Source: Chryseobacterium sp.
GTDB taxonomy: Bacteria; Bacteroidota; Bacteroidia; Flavobacteriales; Weeksellaceae
NCBI GenBank assembly: GCA_003248755.1
Contig: QFQW01000077.1
Location: forward strand, 1 to 18,020
Direction: 5' to 3'
Length of the DNA: 18,020 nt
Below are positions 1 to 9,126 of the stretch, one piece after another. Within the stretch, counting starts at the first letter, position 1, and each line of letters begins with the position of its first letter. The notes beneath the pieces are model-generated. The model was not told the DNA's origin. It saw nothing but the letters and a program-made list of their open reading frames with translations, and searched no databases. Both the position numbers and the translations under genes were made by a program.

Positions 1-1
1 G

Positions 2-3000
2 ATGTCAATATTTGAGATAAGCCAGTCTCAGGTTTTTGTGGAAAATGGAAGAAGTATAAGATATCAGTCCGAAGGTTATAGAAATTATATCTTTGAATTT
101 GAATTTTACAGTGATTTTATTGCTTCCGCTTCTAATTGGAAATCATGGCAAGACCTTGGGGACTTTGCTTTAACTACAACGAATAATATTAAACATCTTA
201 ATGGTTGTTTAGTAGGCAATATTAATATAAATTTCAACAGAGACAAATGGCTAAAATACAACAATGATGAATATGTTAATTGGAGTAATTATATTAATAG
301 ATGGCAAACACCTATTGCAGGGAATAATCCTCTTAATAGCTCCATTCTACAGATTGTTGAAAAATACTTGCTATTAAGCGGTAAAGATGAAGCTAATCCT
401 AGAGCTATAGAATATTTGGATATTAACTTTGCTATCAAAGATGAGGATGAAGATGATAATAATGAATCGGAAGAACCTAGTGAAGATAACGGTGCAACTT
501 CGGTATCTTATTTAGACTTGCTTAATGTCGCAGCTATGGATTATCATATAGCAAGGCTATTAGGTTTAGGAGCATTGGATAGACAAGCAGATAATGGGTT
601 AGAGTATATTTATTTGACAGAATACAAAACACTGAGAGATCCACAAGATGAAAGTTTGGAAAAAGAATGCCAACTTCTTTCTATATCGCTTCCAACATCT
701 ATCAATACAGAAAGGTTACCGCTGCCAATAGAAATCAATGAGCTTTATAAAGGTGTACCTAGACCACAAAATGAGGATATTCCGGTTTTGTATGATGAAG
801 AAGGCTATTCATTAGATGGCAGAAATAGATTTATTAGTATTATTAATAAGCCTATTCCTTCTGCACAGTTTGATCCTGATTTTTTTCCAAATGATTCTTA
901 TTGGAACGCCTCACTTTACACATTGCCTGTTCATGCAGGTTTAGAATATAGAGTGGCTCTGCAGGATGATGATAATTTGCCTGAAAGAGGTTGGGTAAAA
1001 CCAGAATTATCACATTCTGATGATTATTTTAGTTTAAATCTTGCTGGCACACAGTCAAGATTGGAAACAATACCGATTTTATTACCTGAAAACTTTGGAG
1101 ATCCATTATTTGTTCATAGACAAACGGAAAGCGGAAGTTATACTTATTGTACTTATGGTATTAATATCTTTTCAAGAGCTACATACAGCACCAATGAGTT
1201 TAGTATAAAAACAGAAATCGAACCACTGAATTCGCTGTTACCACCTTCTGACATCAAAACTTGGTTAATACAACGTGAAAAACCTCTCATGTTTACTTCT
1301 CAATTTGAGCAAGACAGATATAATGAGATTGAAGATATAGACAAAACTTTTGTAAGAATCAACTTCGGATACAATGCAAATCAGGATATGGTAACTCATC
1401 CTATACCTTTTGATTCTAATATTAGTGATATAGAATACGAAAATAATACAAATTATTTTAAGGATATTTATGATATCTATGCTGATCATTTGGAAGTTTA
1501 TTTCCGAAAAGACACCCCAAAAAAGATATCTGCATCTTTATACTATGTTGAAGATGATGATGAAGGGGACAAGCTATGTGCTGTATTTAAAACCAAACCT
1601 TATTACGTAGTAAGCACAGATGAGATATTTAATTCTGTCTATCCTCCAGATACAACTTCAGCAAATTTTGTAGGATCTGTATTTCTAGTTAATAATAAAT
1701 CTTATGTAGTGAAAAAGGTAAGACCGGGAATCGGCTCTGATGTTGGTTTAAGATTTACAGTTTATAAAGAAGAGATAAGTGAAACAATTTTATCGGGAGG
1801 CTCCATATCTGTTCACTCTAGCACACTTAAGTTACCAGAGACTTCCGGTAATGATCTATTTGTGGTAACGGAAAATATGCAGACAGAAAAAGTTTGGGGA
1901 CCAAAAAGTCGAAATGCATTTGAAATACCATTAAAATTTCCAACAATTTATAGAGAGGTTATTACATCAGTTTCAGAGACCGGGCAAGAACAGAAATATT
2001 TGGAAAAATCCAGAGGGTTTTGGGAATCAGCATCTATTTCTCTAATTGATGATGGTATTTATAAAATAATATTTGACGATTTAAAACTGGATCAGGAGAT
2101 TTTACAAACTGTAAAAGCATTTTTAGAAATTAATAATGGTATAGTAAGACTTTTCAGACAAGATAGCTTTAAGGGAGGAAGACCAACTAAATCCAGGGAT
2201 CAGTTCAAGGTAATCAAAGCTGAAAACTTTGGACTTAGAAATAGAAGACCTTTCACACTGTATATTTATGATGAATTGAGGGAAAATGCATCATTAGAAG
2301 ATAACATCAGTGAAATCATTACTGGAGATGGTATTGTAGTCAATTATTATCCATCTTATAATTTATACCTATACAATGATGTCCTCAATGATTTGATTGA
2401 AGAAAATGTTATTCCAACAGGAGATAGTAATCTAAAATACTCTATTTTCGGAATGAGGACTGTAGAAACGGTATATAATTATAAATCAAAATTTTCGACT
2501 CCAAGTATAATGCTAGGACAGAAAGTAATAGCCCCAATGGCACCCGAAGCGCCTATAGGAAGCCTTTATGCAACCAAACCTGATTTTTATGGTAGATCAA
2601 CTTACAGTTTTACCACAATATTCAATCAAAAACCTTTTGGCGTACAGTTTTGCCGTGCAGATAACGATACTATTTTAAATGCTTTATATAAAACAGAAAC
2701 GGTTGCAGATATTTATCAAAATTTGGCTTTATTAGGAGGTAATAATGAAGAATTCCTTACTAATAGATGGAACAATTTCTTTGATTTCCAGTCTTACAGA
2801 TTTGATCAGCCTGCAATACCTGGTGAAGATCCTGCATTGCATGAACGTTACAAAGAATTCCCGGAAATTATTATTGAGGACGTAAAACTTCCGGATCATA
2901 TAGATCAAGAAGTTAAAGAGCAAACATCAGACAAGGTAGTAAACGAGGAAATATTACCATATAGATTTCCTCTGCCAGATAATGACTCATTTTTTGAAGG

Positions 3001-4450
3001 AATTAATAGATTTATTGAAAGCTATAATGAAACTAACCATCAGTCTATACAATTGATACCTAATGGTAGTTTTGGAGATGTTCTACTGAATCACAAGATA
3101 ATTGAACCATTGATAGGTATTAATGATGAACCACTTTATCTCATCGATTTTATACAAGATGTTATAGAAAATACTTTTGTACCATTAACAGAAGTTCCAA
3201 TTCTTTATCAACATGTAAAAAAAGCGGAATACCTACCTGACCCTGCGAGAAATTATTTCCCTGTGGATAAAAAACAAAATATCAGAGATGCTTCAGGGTT
3301 TTTATTAAAACCACCTGCCGATCCAAACAAGGATGATGTATTTGATATGGCTCCAATGATGACGATTCTAAGTGAAAATGCAAATGAGAAAAAAGTCTTG
3401 TTTACAGATTTTACGCTCAATGGAACTACGGATAACATATACTTCTATGCATCTAGAGAAATAGGTTCACAAATGAATATGGGAGATATGAGTACTATTC
3501 TTGGTCCAGTTAAATTAGTTAATTCTAATCCTTCGGAACCTCCGAAGATTTTGAGTGGACTTCCTATTTTGGAAAATAAAGTTTTGGGAATAAATCCTAA
3601 AATCAAGATTGACATTAACTCATATCCTGAGTTTGTTGGAATCAAAAGAATCAATCTTTACAGAGCCAATAATAGGCTAGATGCAGAATCTATCTTGTCT
3701 ATGAAGAATGTCAAACAAATCGAAATCTCACATTTGGAGGTAACAGATGAGACAATCTGGACAGTGTATGATGAGTTATCAGATTTTGAAGAGATACCAT
3801 ATGGTGACGTATTATATTATAGAGTTGTTGTTGAAAAACAAATAGAATATGCCGAATATAATAATGGAGTTGCAACTGTAAAAATAGATTACGTACCATC
3901 ACAAGCATCAAAAATTTTGGCTCTTGCTCTTGCAGAGAACCGAAATCCAGAAACACCATCACTGGAAGGAGTTGGTACAAGACTAACGGATGAAGATTTT
4001 GTAAATAATGTTACTCTTCATTGGGATGTTACATGTTATAAAGGAATTTATCATTTATATAGTATGTCTGTACAGGGTAACTGGAAGGAAATTGCACGTT
4101 TCATAACTAATGGAACCAATGATAGGGTACAGCTTCAGGTTTATAATACTAATGCTACTAATCCACAGGATACTTGGTTAGATGTAACAACATTAGATAT
4201 TATTGATTCTAAAATAACTTTAAATTTAGGATCATTAGGATCGGATTATAACCAATTCTTGTTATTTGATGAAAATAACAATAGAAGATTTTACCATTTC
4301 AAAGTTATTGCAGAAAATACTTCTAGTATGTTTAGTACGCAAGACAAAATATTAACCTTGTTTACAGACGAAGTTTGGGATAATCTTTCAGGAATATCTA
4401 CAGATGGAGTAGAAGGAATGATTATAGGTAAAACATTTATTATAAAATAA
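2..4450 (+). CDS. Large uncharacterised protein (1482 aa), possibly tail-particle associated
   Basis: I do not recognise a named family with certainty. The frame opens with an ATG at base 2, but upstream sequence is missing, so the true start may lie outside the window. There is no signal peptide or clear membrane segment. Visible parts are a strongly acidic linker at about residues 147-167, a conserved-looking helix AAMDYHIARLLGLGALD at 177-193, a segment starting KPFGVQFCRA near 877, and a C-terminal part from about 1180 rich in beta strands that resembles fibronectin-III-like repeats (INLYRANN, LYYRVVV, YHFKVIAEN). From memory, the helix and the KPFGVQF-type segment recur in large flavobacterial proteins near phage-like or injection-system genes; this is not verified. 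It leads a same-strand block, with only 13 bases before the next gene. Coding is secure; function is unknown. Confidence 0.85.
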   Translation: MSIFEISQSQVFVENGRSIRYQSEGYRNYIFEFEFYSDFIASASNWKSWQDLGDFALTTTNNIKHLNGCLVGNININFNRDKWLKYNNDEYVNWSNYINRWQTPIAGNNPLNSSILQIVEKYLLLSGKDEANPRAIEYLDINFAIKDEDEDDNNESEEPSEDNGATSVSYLDLLNVAAMDYHIARLLGLGALDRQADNGLEYIYLTEYKTLRDPQDESLEKECQLLSISLPTSINTERLPLPIEINELYKGVPRPQNEDIPVLYDEEGYSLDGRNRFISIINKPIPSAQFDPDFFPNDSYWNASLYTLPVHAGLEYRVALQDDDNLPERGWVKPELSHSDDYFSLNLAGTQSRLETIPILLPENFGDPLFVHRQTESGSYTYCTYGINIFSRATYSTNEFSIKTEIEPLNSLLPPSDIKTWLIQREKPLMFTSQFEQDRYNEIEDIDKTFVRINFGYNANQDMVTHPIPFDSNISDIEYENNTNYFKDIYDIYADHLEVYFRKDTPKKISASLYYVEDDDEGDKLCAVFKTKPYYVVSTDEIFNSVYPPDTTSANFVGSVFLVNNKSYVVKKVRPGIGSDVGLRFTVYKEEISETILSGGSISVHSSTLKLPETSGNDLFVVTENMQTEKVWGPKSRNAFEIPLKFPTIYREVITSVSETGQEQKYLEKSRGFWESASISLIDDGIYKIIFDDLKLDQEILQTVKAFLEINNGIVRLFRQDSFKGGRPTKSRDQFKVIKAENFGLRNRRPFTLYIYDELRENASLEDNISEIITGDGIVVNYYPSYNLYLYNDVLNDLIEENVIPTGDSNLKYSIFGMRTVETVYNYKSKFSTPSIMLGQKVIAPMAPEAPIGSLYATKPDFYGRSTYSFTTIFNQKPFGVQFCRADNDTILNALYKTETVADIYQNLALLGGNNEEFLTNRWNNFFDFQSYRFDQPAIPGEDPALHERYKEFPEIIIEDVKLPDHIDQEVKEQTSDKVVNEEILPYRFPLPDNDSFFEGINRFIESYNETNHQSIQLIPNGSFGDVLLNHKIIEPLIGINDEPLYLIDFIQDVIENTFVPLTEVPILYQHVKKAEYLPDPARNYFPVDKKQNIRDASGFLLKPPADPNKDDVFDMAPMMTILSENANEKKVLFTDFTLNGTTDNIYFYASREIGSQMNMGDMSTILGPVKLVNSNPSEPPKILSGLPILENKVLGINPKIKIDINSYPEFVGIKRINLYRANNRLDAESILSMKNVKQIEISHLEVTDETIWTVYDELSDFEEIPYGDVLYYRVVVEKQIEYAEYNNGVATVKIDYVPSQASKILALALAENRNPETPSLEGVGTRLTDEDFVNNVTLHWDVTCYKGIYHLYSMSVQGNWKEIARFITNGTNDRVQLQVYNTNATNPQDTWLDVTTLDIIDSKITLNLGSLGSDYNQFLLFDENNNRRFYHFKVIAENTSSMFSTQDKILTLFTDEVWDNLSGISTDGVEGMIIGKTFIIK

Positions 4451-4463
4451 AAAACAAAATATT

Positions 4464-5054
4464 ATGGAAATTAATGATAGAAATCAGTTAAAAGGATATT
4501 TTCAGGCCAATAAACGCCCTAAAGAATCTGATTTTGGAGATCTTATAGATAGTTTGGCTTTGAAATTAGAAATCCCTCAAATAGAACCTAAACCCTACAA
4601 AGTATTTTCTGCTATGTTAAGTGTAGAGAATCACAGCTTGGATCCTCTTAATCCTACTTATGTGATAAATCATACCCTATTGGAGGCGAACACAATCGGG
4701 GAACTCAATATCGATTTTGGAAGGGGCAATGAGATTATGATAGAAGATTTATCAGGCGAATCAAGGTTAACTTTCGAAAGGAGATTTATCACTTTCGGTT
4801 TGATAAGGGATGATTTTAATTTTAGTGATATCACGGAATCCGAAAGAGTCTCTGACGACAGCATAAGACTAAAGTTTACCATGAAGGGAGATGGAATTTC
4901 ACTTCCTGATTCCACTGCGATGCCTGAATTTTACAATCTGGCTATCGAAATTAGAGTGTATGACTGGATGGAAGACCAATTACCATTTCCAGGTGGTCCA
5001 GTAGACCCAGGAATACCACTTCCTGATTCTTCAGGTCGCCATACTAACTCTTAA
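4464..5054 (+). CDS. Small protein with tail-accessory-like N-terminal motif
   Basis: A 196-residue protein. The N-terminus (residues about 7-31) reads NQLKGYF, then RPKESDFGDLIDSL, which fits the pattern LKxYF...PTExxFxxLIDS that I associate with Bacteroidota phage-tail or contractile-injection-system accessory and fibre-like proteins. The middle (about 45-165) is predicted beta-rich, with alternating hydrophobic residues and no cysteines. The C-terminus after EIRVYDW is a short Pro/Gly-rich tail (PFPGGPVDPGIPLPDSSG), probably disordered. There is no signal peptide. The ATG is preceded by an A-rich stretch, lies 13 bases after the large protein and ends 10 bases before the lipase start, so one transcript is likely. 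The structural-accessory role is inference; the precise function is unknown. Confidence 0.8.
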   Translation: MEINDRNQLKGYFQANKRPKESDFGDLIDSLALKLEIPQIEPKPYKVFSAMLSVENHSLDPLNPTYVINHTLLEANTIGELNIDFGRGNEIMIEDLSGESRLTFERRFITFGLIRDDFNFSDITESERVSDDSIRLKFTMKGDGISLPDSTAMPEFYNLAIEIRVYDWMEDQLPFPGGPVDPGIPLPDSSGRHTNS

Positions 5055-5064
5055 ATCTTCTTCA

Positions 5065-6834
5065 GTGTCAGAGAATACAAAAGCAATTTTAGATAATAAA
5101 ATCCATATAGGTCTTGTACTGGCAGGTGCTGTGACTGCCGGTGCATATACTGCTGGAGTCTTGGATTATCTTTTCAATACCTTATTCATCTGGGAAGAAA
5201 AATATACCAAAGATCCTGATAATACTCCCAAACCTAACGTGGTTATTGATATTTTTACAGGCGCTTCTGCAGGAAGTATAGCTGCAGCAGTATCTTTAAT
5301 TGGGCTAGCCAAAGATTCGCTTAAGGAAGTTAATGATCCCTATTCAAAGGAAGCTGCAGACAATTTTTTATTTGATACTTGGGTTAATTTCGGATTGAAT
5401 GATGATGAAGATATTTGTGAACATTTGTTTTCTGCTGAAGATTTGAAAGAAGATAAACTGGATGCACTTCTTAATGTAGATTTCATGGATCACTTGATTA
5501 ATAAAATTACGATGAAATCGAGGTCAATAGAAATTAATATTCTTCCTACTTTTATTAATCCTAACTTAGATGTTCTTTTTACATTGAGTAATTTGAAAGG
5601 CATTCCGATAGACCTTTACTTTGATTCGGATAAAAGAAGAGTAGCACATACTATGTCTTACCATAAAGCTTTTGCATATTTTCAAAATGACAAACCGGCT
5701 TCCGATCTTTCTAAACTTGATCTTGATCTTAGCGATGAACAATCGGTTAGATTTTTCTTAAAATGCGCCAGAGCCAGCGGTGCCTTTCCAATTGGGCTTA
5801 AAAGCATCTCCTTCAGTAATATCCCAAAAGATTATATCAGTGCCAATCTCAAACGAATTTTTGGTGAAGGATTCAAATTTATTCCTAGAATAGAGGATGA
5901 TTACAGCTTTACAGCTGTAGATGGAGGGATGACCAATAATGAGCCTATAGCAGAAGCATTAAGTGTCATAGGGAAGGAGTTCAATAAAAATTATAAATTA
6001 ATTATGATTGACCCTTTTCCCAACTACATTCCTGAAAATCCATTCAAAGGACAGGAAGTCAGGGAAGACCTGTTTCATATTATTCCACAGCTGATTTCAA
6101 CCCTAAGACAACAAGCTTCCTTCAAAGAGCGGGATATCAGTGATATGTTCGATGACAATACCGATAAGAATATGATTTGGCCTACACGGTATGACAAAAA
6201 TAACAAGCCACTGAAAAATACCATTGCTTGTGGTGCATTATCTGGTTTTGCAGGCTTTATCCATAAATCATTCAGGGTACACGATTATATGTTGGGAAGA
6301 AAGAACTGCCAAAGCTTCCTCAGATATTATTTCCATCTCAATGAGTCCGAACATCCTTCTTCCTCGGAATGGACAGATGCACTTAAATATCAATATGCCT
6401 TTATTGATGCTTCTACAAAAGAAATGATGTTGCCTATTATTCCGGATTTCAGAATTGAGTCCAAACAAATAGAAAATAACAGAGCCAGATTTTACCCTTA
6501 TATCAATGAAGAGAATACGAAAGGGTTGATATTTCCTTCTATTGATTATCATAAGGATATTCTCCCATTAGAAAAGATAATGAATAAAAGAATAAAAGCA
6601 ATTGTTGATATTTCTTATGACTACCTGAGAAAAAAGGATGACGAGGCTACTATACCCATTGTTAAAAAAAGAAATGAGCTGGTGTTCATAAAAAACTTTA
6701 AGATTAAGATATGGAAAATTCTGGGCTACACATTTATGAAAACAGTAGGTAACCGTTTTATCGCCCGAACTGTCTCCAATAAGTTGACCAATATTATGAT
6801 TGAAGAATTATTCAAGTATAAATTATTAAAATAA
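5065..6834 (+). CDS. Patatin-like phospholipase family protein
   Basis: A 589-residue patatin-family lipid acyl hydrolase. The oxyanion-loop region is GLVLAGAVTAGAYTAG (about residues 16-31), the nucleophile elbow is GASAG with Ser68, and the catalytic Asp is D286 in DGGMTNNEP, so the Ser-Asp dyad is intact. The family cleaves acyl chains from phospholipids; the substrate here is unknown. The start is a GTG at 5065: the frame is open back to a stop at 5002-5004 but holds no ATG there, and the next internal Met lies after the catalytic serine. No Shine-Dalgarno site or signal peptide is visible. The C-terminal 300 residues match no domain I can name; the last 60 are basic and hydrophobic (FIKNFKIKIWKILGYTF) and could touch membrane. 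The lack of a secretion signal and the amidase neighbour suggest either an internal enzyme or an effector delivered by another route. Confidence 0.9.
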   Translation: MSENTKAILDNKIHIGLVLAGAVTAGAYTAGVLDYLFNTLFIWEEKYTKDPDNTPKPNVVIDIFTGASAGSIAAAVSLIGLAKDSLKEVNDPYSKEAADNFLFDTWVNFGLNDDEDICEHLFSAEDLKEDKLDALLNVDFMDHLINKITMKSRSIEINILPTFINPNLDVLFTLSNLKGIPIDLYFDSDKRRVAHTMSYHKAFAYFQNDKPASDLSKLDLDLSDEQSVRFFLKCARASGAFPIGLKSISFSNIPKDYISANLKRIFGEGFKFIPRIEDDYSFTAVDGGMTNNEPIAEALSVIGKEFNKNYKLIMIDPFPNYIPENPFKGQEVREDLFHIIPQLISTLRQQASFKERDISDMFDDNTDKNMIWPTRYDKNNKPLKNTIACGALSGFAGFIHKSFRVHDYMLGRKNCQSFLRYYFHLNESEHPSSSEWTDALKYQYAFIDASTKEMMLPIIPDFRIESKQIENNRARFYPYINEENTKGLIFPSIDYHKDILPLEKIMNKRIKAIVDISYDYLRKKDDEATIPIVKKRNELVFIKNFKIKIWKILGYTFMKTVGNRFIARTVSNKLTNIMIEELFKYKLLK

Positions 6835-6841
6835 TACAGCC

Positions 6842-7831
6842 ATGGAAACTAAGTACGGATTTACAAAAATGACAGCTAAAGAATTTGAAACTTATCTTTC
6901 AAAATTAAAGATTGCAAGAACAGTATTATCAGTTCAGCAACATCACACTTACATTCCTTCATATATTCATTTTAATGGAAGTAATCATTTTGAGCTGCAG
7001 AAAGGTATGAAAAATACTCATATCAATGCGAACGGATGGGCAGATATCGGACAACATATTTCCATATTTCCAGATGGTTTAGTGGTTACAGGAAGGAGCT
7101 TTGAAAAATCACCTGCCTGTATTTATGGTAACAATGCAAACAGTTTTTGCATCGAGAATGTCGGTAACTTTGACAAAGGAGGAGATGAGATGACTGTTCA
7201 GCAGAAAAATGCCATTATCGCAGTAACTGCCGCATTACTTAAAAAGTTCGGGTTAATTCCTAATACCAACACTATATTATACCATCATTGGTTCAACCTT
7301 TCAACAGGCGCCAGAAACAATGGTAGCAGTAATAATAAATCTTGTCCGGGAACTCATTTTTTTGGAGGTAATAAAGTAGAAGATTGTAAGAAATATTTCG
7401 TACCTCTAATTAATCAAGCACTAAAATCAAAAGACCATAATTCTACACAAGAAGTCATAAAATATGTTTCAGTTGCTACTGACACGCTTAACATCAGAAC
7501 TGGGCCTTCTGCATCAGAAAATAAAGCCAAAGATAGGACTCCAGCCTTATATGGTAATGTCTTGAGAGTGTATGAAGAAAAAAACGGGTGGTACAAGATT
7601 TCATCTTCAGCTCAAAATTGGGTGGCCAGCCGATATACCAATCCTGTTAAAAGAGCTTTGGTTAAAGCGGATATACTCAATGTAAGATCAGGCACAGGAA
7701 CAATATTTCCAAAAGTAGGAACGCTGTCTGAAGGCACAGAAGTCTTTATTTACAAGCAAGATAATGGCTGGTCAAAGATTAGTGTTGATGAAAAATGGGT
7801 TAAAGATTCTTTTTTGACATTGACGTCTTAA
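6842..7831 (+). CDS. N-acetylmuramoyl-L-alanine amidase with two C-terminal SH3 domains
   Basis: A 329-residue Amidase_2/PGRP-fold enzyme that cuts the bond between N-acetylmuramic acid and the stem-peptide L-alanine of peptidoglycan. Likely zinc ligands are a His of HH34-35, a His of HH148-149 and C168 in KSCPGTHFFG, the same His-His-Cys set as in T7 lysozyme-type amidases; Y37 or Y41 could be the assisting tyrosine. Two bacterial SH3 domains follow (about 207-267 and 271-329), each with the hallmark LNIRTGPS or LNVRSGTG and a GW before the last strands; they probably bind wall. No signal peptide is present: the protein starts METKYGFTK. That points to a phage-type lysin or effector rather than a routine exported autolysin. 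It begins 8 bases after the lipase stop, so the two are almost certainly co-transcribed. Confidence 0.92.
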   Translation: METKYGFTKMTAKEFETYLSKLKIARTVLSVQQHHTYIPSYIHFNGSNHFELQKGMKNTHINANGWADIGQHISIFPDGLVVTGRSFEKSPACIYGNNANSFCIENVGNFDKGGDEMTVQQKNAIIAVTAALLKKFGLIPNTNTILYHHWFNLSTGARNNGSSNNKSCPGTHFFGGNKVEDCKKYFVPLINQALKSKDHNSTQEVIKYVSVATDTLNIRTGPSASENKAKDRTPALYGNVLRVYEEKNGWYKISSSAQNWVASRYTNPVKRALVKADILNVRSGTGTIFPKVGTLSEGTEVFIYKQDNGWSKISVDEKWVKDSFLTLTS

Positions 7832-7907
7832 TAGTCAAGTATTAAGTTAATCTAAAATTTATTATTTTTAAATATTTGAAAATAAGTTAGTTATTAAGAT
7901 TTTGTTT

Positions 7908-8783
7908 ATGAAAGATTTCTCACAATTGAATGCCCTAGAGGCAATTACCCTTTACAAATCTTTAGATCTTCAAGCTGAAGCCGAAGAAATTCTGGAGCAT
8001 AATTCTGGATCTGATCTTGAAGCAATTGCCTGGCCCTGGAATAGGCCACCAAAGGCTTGGGAACATACATCTTATGCTTTTGGCTTTATCCCGGCCAATT
8101 CAACATCCGATAACTTACTTAAGATTTATGAAGCGAGAAGTATTAGTGCAGATCAATCCCTCAAAGATACCAAAATTAATATTTCATTAGATTATTTCCG
8201 CACTTACGAATATCCGGGCAAGGGGAAGCACCGGGTGTTATTTAAGTTCAATGCAAAGAATTATCTTAAAGATTCAGTAGAGCAGGATCTAAGCTTCAAT
8301 CAGACATTTTCTATACAGGAAGGTCAAAATGCACCCATATCTGGATATCCCATTTTCATAGGTTTAAATACAGGCAGACAGCTAATGCAGTTCGATGTAG
8401 AAATTATCAATGTCTCCAATGATAACGATGATCAGCTTTTGGATACAATGGAAAAAGGTGTTGTAAAAAATGGTATTACATTGCTCGGCACACTTAACCC
8501 TGTTATTCCAATATTATCCGAATATGCGACAGGCATCACAAAGTTGATTGCAGGTCGTAACAGAAATAGGGAGATTACTTCTCCAAAGATTGGGCTTTAT
8601 TTCGATGATATCGCATCACACCTCAAAATGGCAAGAGGCATTTATATTGCTTTACAAACTTCTGAGCCCGGAGTATTTGATTGGAATCAATGGCACTACA
8701 ATCGCAGTTTTGGGACTATTCAGTCCATTGACGGGATATATAAAGAACCTCCTTACAATTATTTTGCATTCAGTATAAGTTAA
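7908..8783 (+). CDS. Uncharacterised protein (291 aa) closing the lipase-amidase block
   Basis: I do not recognise this protein. I start it at the ATG 7908 (MKDFSQLNAL); an in-frame TTG two codons earlier is less likely. It has a helical N-terminus (about 1-32), a Trp/Pro-rich turn (WPWNRPPKAWEHTSYAFGFIP, about 42-62), a beta-rich middle, then a hydrophobic stretch at about 184-212 (GITLLGTLNPVIPILSEYATG) that could be a membrane-inserting or buried helix, and a C-terminal part ending FGTIQSIDGIYKEPPYNYFAF. There is no signal peptide. It follows the amidase by 76 bases with no clear terminator between, so it probably belongs to the same block. It could be a partner, immunity factor or effector for that module; none of these is shown by sequence. 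Confidence 0.78.
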   Translation: MKDFSQLNALEAITLYKSLDLQAEAEEILEHNSGSDLEAIAWPWNRPPKAWEHTSYAFGFIPANSTSDNLLKIYEARSISADQSLKDTKINISLDYFRTYEYPGKGKHRVLFKFNAKNYLKDSVEQDLSFNQTFSIQEGQNAPISGYPIFIGLNTGRQLMQFDVEIINVSNDNDDQLLDTMEKGVVKNGITLLGTLNPVIPILSEYATGITKLIAGRNRNREITSPKIGLYFDDIASHLKMARGIYIALQTSEPGVFDWNQWHYNRSFGTIQSIDGIYKEPPYNYFAFSIS

Positions 8784-9126
8784 GAGTAAGTAATATGTAT
8801 GTTATATCAAACAAAAATGGAGTCAACTGTCTTTAGTTAACGCCATTTGGCTTTTTGGTGACCTTGACAAACGTATCTTCAAACACTTTTTTGATGATTT
8901 GGTTCGATTAAGTCAAATTAAACAAAAATTACAAAGCTCATTTTTATCAAATATTTTCTATTAGCTTATTATAATTTTATTGTAATGTATACTTAAGATG
9001 AAAAAATTATTCTCTATCGGAATAATAAGTCTTTAGTTAGCAATGTTTCTCTTCTAAAAGATAAAAAAATCAATATAAAAAAATCAACTCAATTTATAAT
9101 TCAAGACAATTTCGCAATTTTGTTAA
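8784..9126. other. Intergenic region before the AraC regulator
   Basis: 343 bases without a gene I can support. It contains the first hairpin repeat (8815-8848) with its similar 3' flank to 8865, then about 260 very AT-rich bases leading to the regulator. I found no exact TAnnTTTG promoter element on the + strand and no RNA gene. The regulator's promoter must nevertheless lie here, as the hairpin separates it from the preceding block. Confidence 0.6.
8815..8848 (+). terminator. Hairpin repeat copy 1 (likely terminator and dispersed palindrome)
   Basis: Two 14-base arms, AAATGGAGTCAACT and AGTTAACGCCATTT, flank the loop GTCTTT; 12 of 14 positions are complementary. A T-rich tract (GGCTTTTTGG) follows. 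It lies 31 bases after the stop of the 291-residue protein, so it is well placed to end that transcript. It is closely related to the hairpin at 11883-11916, including the loop. Confidence 0.65.

Noticed and set aside
3711..3980. 89-codon minus-strand frame within the large protein
   Set aside because: It is His/Leu/Gln-rich with no domain, fully overlapped by the long + strand coding frame.
4900..5029. 13-base direct repeat (CACTTCCTGATTC at 4900-4912 and 5017-5029)
   Set aside because: Both copies encode a short L-P-D-S turn inside one gene; two short copies are not evidence of a mobile or recombination site.
7902..7907. TTG start two codons before the ATG of the 291-residue protein
   Set aside because: The ATG at 7908 is the normal start codon and the two extra residues carry no information.
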